Below are positions 5,774-6,328 of a DNA stretch of 6,328 nt, piece by piece (positions within the stretch are counted from its first letter, which is position 1; every line of letters begins with the position of its first letter). Below the pieces are notes generated by a model that was not told where the DNA came from, did no database searches, and worked only from the letters and a program-made list of their open reading frames with translations. Origin of the DNA: Ruminococcus sp. (GTDB taxonomy: Bacteria > Bacillota > Clostridia > Oscillospirales > Acutalibacteraceae); contig SFGA01000062.1 of the NCBI GenBank assembly GCA_004556705.1, positions 1-6,328 on the forward strand, written 5' to 3'. The translations under genes and the position numbers were made by a program.

Positions 5774-5995
5774 CCGAAACAGGGTGGTAGCGAAACAAAG
5801 CCGTCGTGAGGGCGTTTACAACCGAACAGGCGACTTAAGCGTGACCTGTTTCGGAAAGGAGGAACGACGGCGTGAGTGAGGGATGGATTTTTCAATAAAA
5901 AAAGCCGTCACGAACGATACAAAGTCCGTGACGACGGTTCGTTTGCTCCGCAAATCTCCGATTTATAGACTTGTGGTTCTCATCCACCCTTTTTT
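5774..5995 (+). ncRNA. Candidate structured RNA with H-type pseudoknot, bracketed by the 181-bp repeats
   Basis: CCGAAACAGG (5774-5783) is complementary over 10 bp to CCTGTTTCGG (5845-5854). GCCGTCGT (5800-5807) is complementary over 8 bp to ACGACGGC (5864-5871). The strand order a-b-a'-b' is that of a pseudoknot. A further hairpin CGTCACG (5906-5912)/CGTGACG (5927-5933) follows. The segment ends with GTGG/CCAC (5973-5987) and a six-T run (5990-5995), a weak terminator-like end. AAGGAGG at 5856-5862 lies between the closing strands and precedes by 9 nt a GTG-started 8-codon frame (5872-5898), so it could be a leader-peptide or translational control. I recognise no known RNA class. It could equally be part of a non-coding mobile element. 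No strong promoter is visible upstream. Confidence 0.35.
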
Positions 5996-6032
5996 ACATA
6001 AAAATAACCAACCGCAAAAGCGATTGGAATAC

Positions 6033-6213
6033 TTAGTGATATACCTCACTTTGTTCGGCGTGATATTTTTGCTTTCGCAAAAGTGATATTGCGACTTCGT
6101 CGCAGTGATGTTCTATTTGCCTCTTTAACTGCCGCAAGGCAATATCACTCGGCTGAAAGCCGTATATCACTGCGTAGCAATAGAACTCGCCGTTAGGCGA
6201 ATAGAACTGAAAA
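6033..6213 (+). repeat. 181-bp direct repeat, copy 2
   Basis: Same structure as 5538-5718 without gaps. Several differences keep or improve pairing. The GCGAC/GTCGC hairpin is perfect here, in TGCGACTTCGTCGCA (6089-6103), but imperfect in copy 1. The TCGCC/GGCGA stem is kept while its loop changes from GCAA to GTTA. That pattern hints at selection on fold. The two copies enclose 314 bp holding the candidate structured RNA. Confidence 0.75.
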
Positions 6214-6240
6214 AAGCACTTGCTATCGCTGAAATGATAT

Positions 6241-6280
6241 AATGATGGTAGACACAAAAAAGTGTCTACCATCATTTTTT
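6241..6280 (+). terminator. 15-bp perfect hairpin followed by a T-run
   Basis: AATGATGGTAGACAC (6241-6255) and its exact complement (6262-6276) enclose an A6 loop and run into a T tract ending at 6280. It is formally an excellent intrinsic terminator on the plus strand, although no plus-strand gene ends just upstream. It may stop transcription from the repeat or RNA region or insulate the next gene. An extended -10 sequence TGATATAAT (6235-6243) overlaps its 5' arm. Confidence 0.6.
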
Positions 6281-6281
6281 G

Positions 6282-6302
6282 TGTTAAAATGAGAAAGAGG
6301 AG
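6282..6302 (+). promoter_or_regulatory. Possible extended -10 and ribosome binding site before the last gene
   Basis: TGTTAAAAT (6282-6290) fits an extended -10 box (TGn plus TAAAAT), without a recognisable -35 box. AGAGGAG (6296-6302) is a good Shine-Dalgarno sequence 10 nt before the ATG at 6313. The predicted start point would leave almost no leader, so the promoter part is weak. Confidence 0.3.
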
Positions 6303-6312
6303 ATGAAAAGAT

Positions 6313-6328
6313 ATGGGACGACCAAAAG
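6313..6328 (+). CDS. Start of a plus-strand gene, protein beginning MGRPK (truncated by the window)
   Basis: Only five codons are visible (M-G-R-P-K). The start ATG at 6313 is chosen because AGAGGAG (6296-6302) lies 10 nt upstream. The alternative ATG at 6303 overlaps the Shine-Dalgarno sequence. A GRPK start occurs in several small DNA-binding proteins and resembles an AT-hook, but five residues do not allow a function call. It is the only likely gene on the plus strand here. Confidence 0.5.

Noticed and set aside
5774..5871. HDV-like or hammerhead self-cleaving ribozyme
   Set aside because: The HDV layout needs very short joining regions and an extra P4/P1.1; here the joins are 16 nt and 9 nt. 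The CTGATGA and GAAA hammerhead cores are missing.
5883..6086. Plus-strand open frame of 67 codons (MDFSIKKAV...)
   Set aside because: The AAGGAGG is about 20 nt away, too far for this ATG. The frame crosses the RNA-like stems and runs into the 181-bp repeat, so it is probably spurious.
5538..6213. CRISPR array or tandem array
   Set aside because: There are only two long repeats with a 314-bp spacer, and the short words inside are not regularly spaced with unique spacers; no cas gene is present.
6033..6275. Minus-strand open frame of 80 codons
   Set aside because: It is made almost wholly of the 181-bp hairpin repeat; substitutions between the copies follow stems and loops, not codon positions.

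Overview
The window looks like a chromosomal segment of a low-to-mid GC Bacillota bacterium, most likely a gut-associated member of class Clostridia. The reasons are strong AGGAGG-type ribosome binding sites, a sortase-anchored surface protein with InlB-type repeats, a membrane-fused LuxR-type regulator, and many short GC-rich palindromic intergenic repeats of kinds I associate with Clostridia. No marker gene allows a genus call.

Layout. Positions 1-480 hold no gene; they are packed with inverted-repeat elements. Positions 569-4948 hold three complete genes, all on the minus strand. In order of transcription they are a membrane-anchored LuxR-type regulator (4948-3506), a secreted IPKTG-anchored repeat protein (3256-1661) and a patatin-like serine lipase or acyl hydrolase (1414-569). 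Each gene has its own Shine-Dalgarno sequence, a plausible sigma-A promoter and a convincing intrinsic terminator, so this is a set of three single-gene units and not one operon. Positions 4949-6300 again hold no convincing gene. They contain a second copy of the left-hand composite repeat in opposite orientation, two other palindromic elements, and two 95% identical 181-bp direct repeats. Between the direct repeats lies a segment with an H-type pseudoknot pattern that could be a structured RNA. The window ends in the first codons of a plus-strand gene beginning MGRPK.

How the parts may work together (inference): the regulator could sense something at or in the membrane and control the neighbouring surface protein. 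A 13-bp motif occurs twice just upstream of the surface-protein -35 box, 32 bp apart (about three helical turns), and its TTGGCGGA core recurs at the patatin promoter. The regulator's own promoter carries a 14-bp perfect palindrome between -35 and -10. I see no known defence system, CRISPR array, tRNA or rRNA. The most interesting unexplained parts are the candidate structured RNA between the 181-bp repeats and the nested, foldback, MITE-like composite elements that flank the gene block in opposite orientation.
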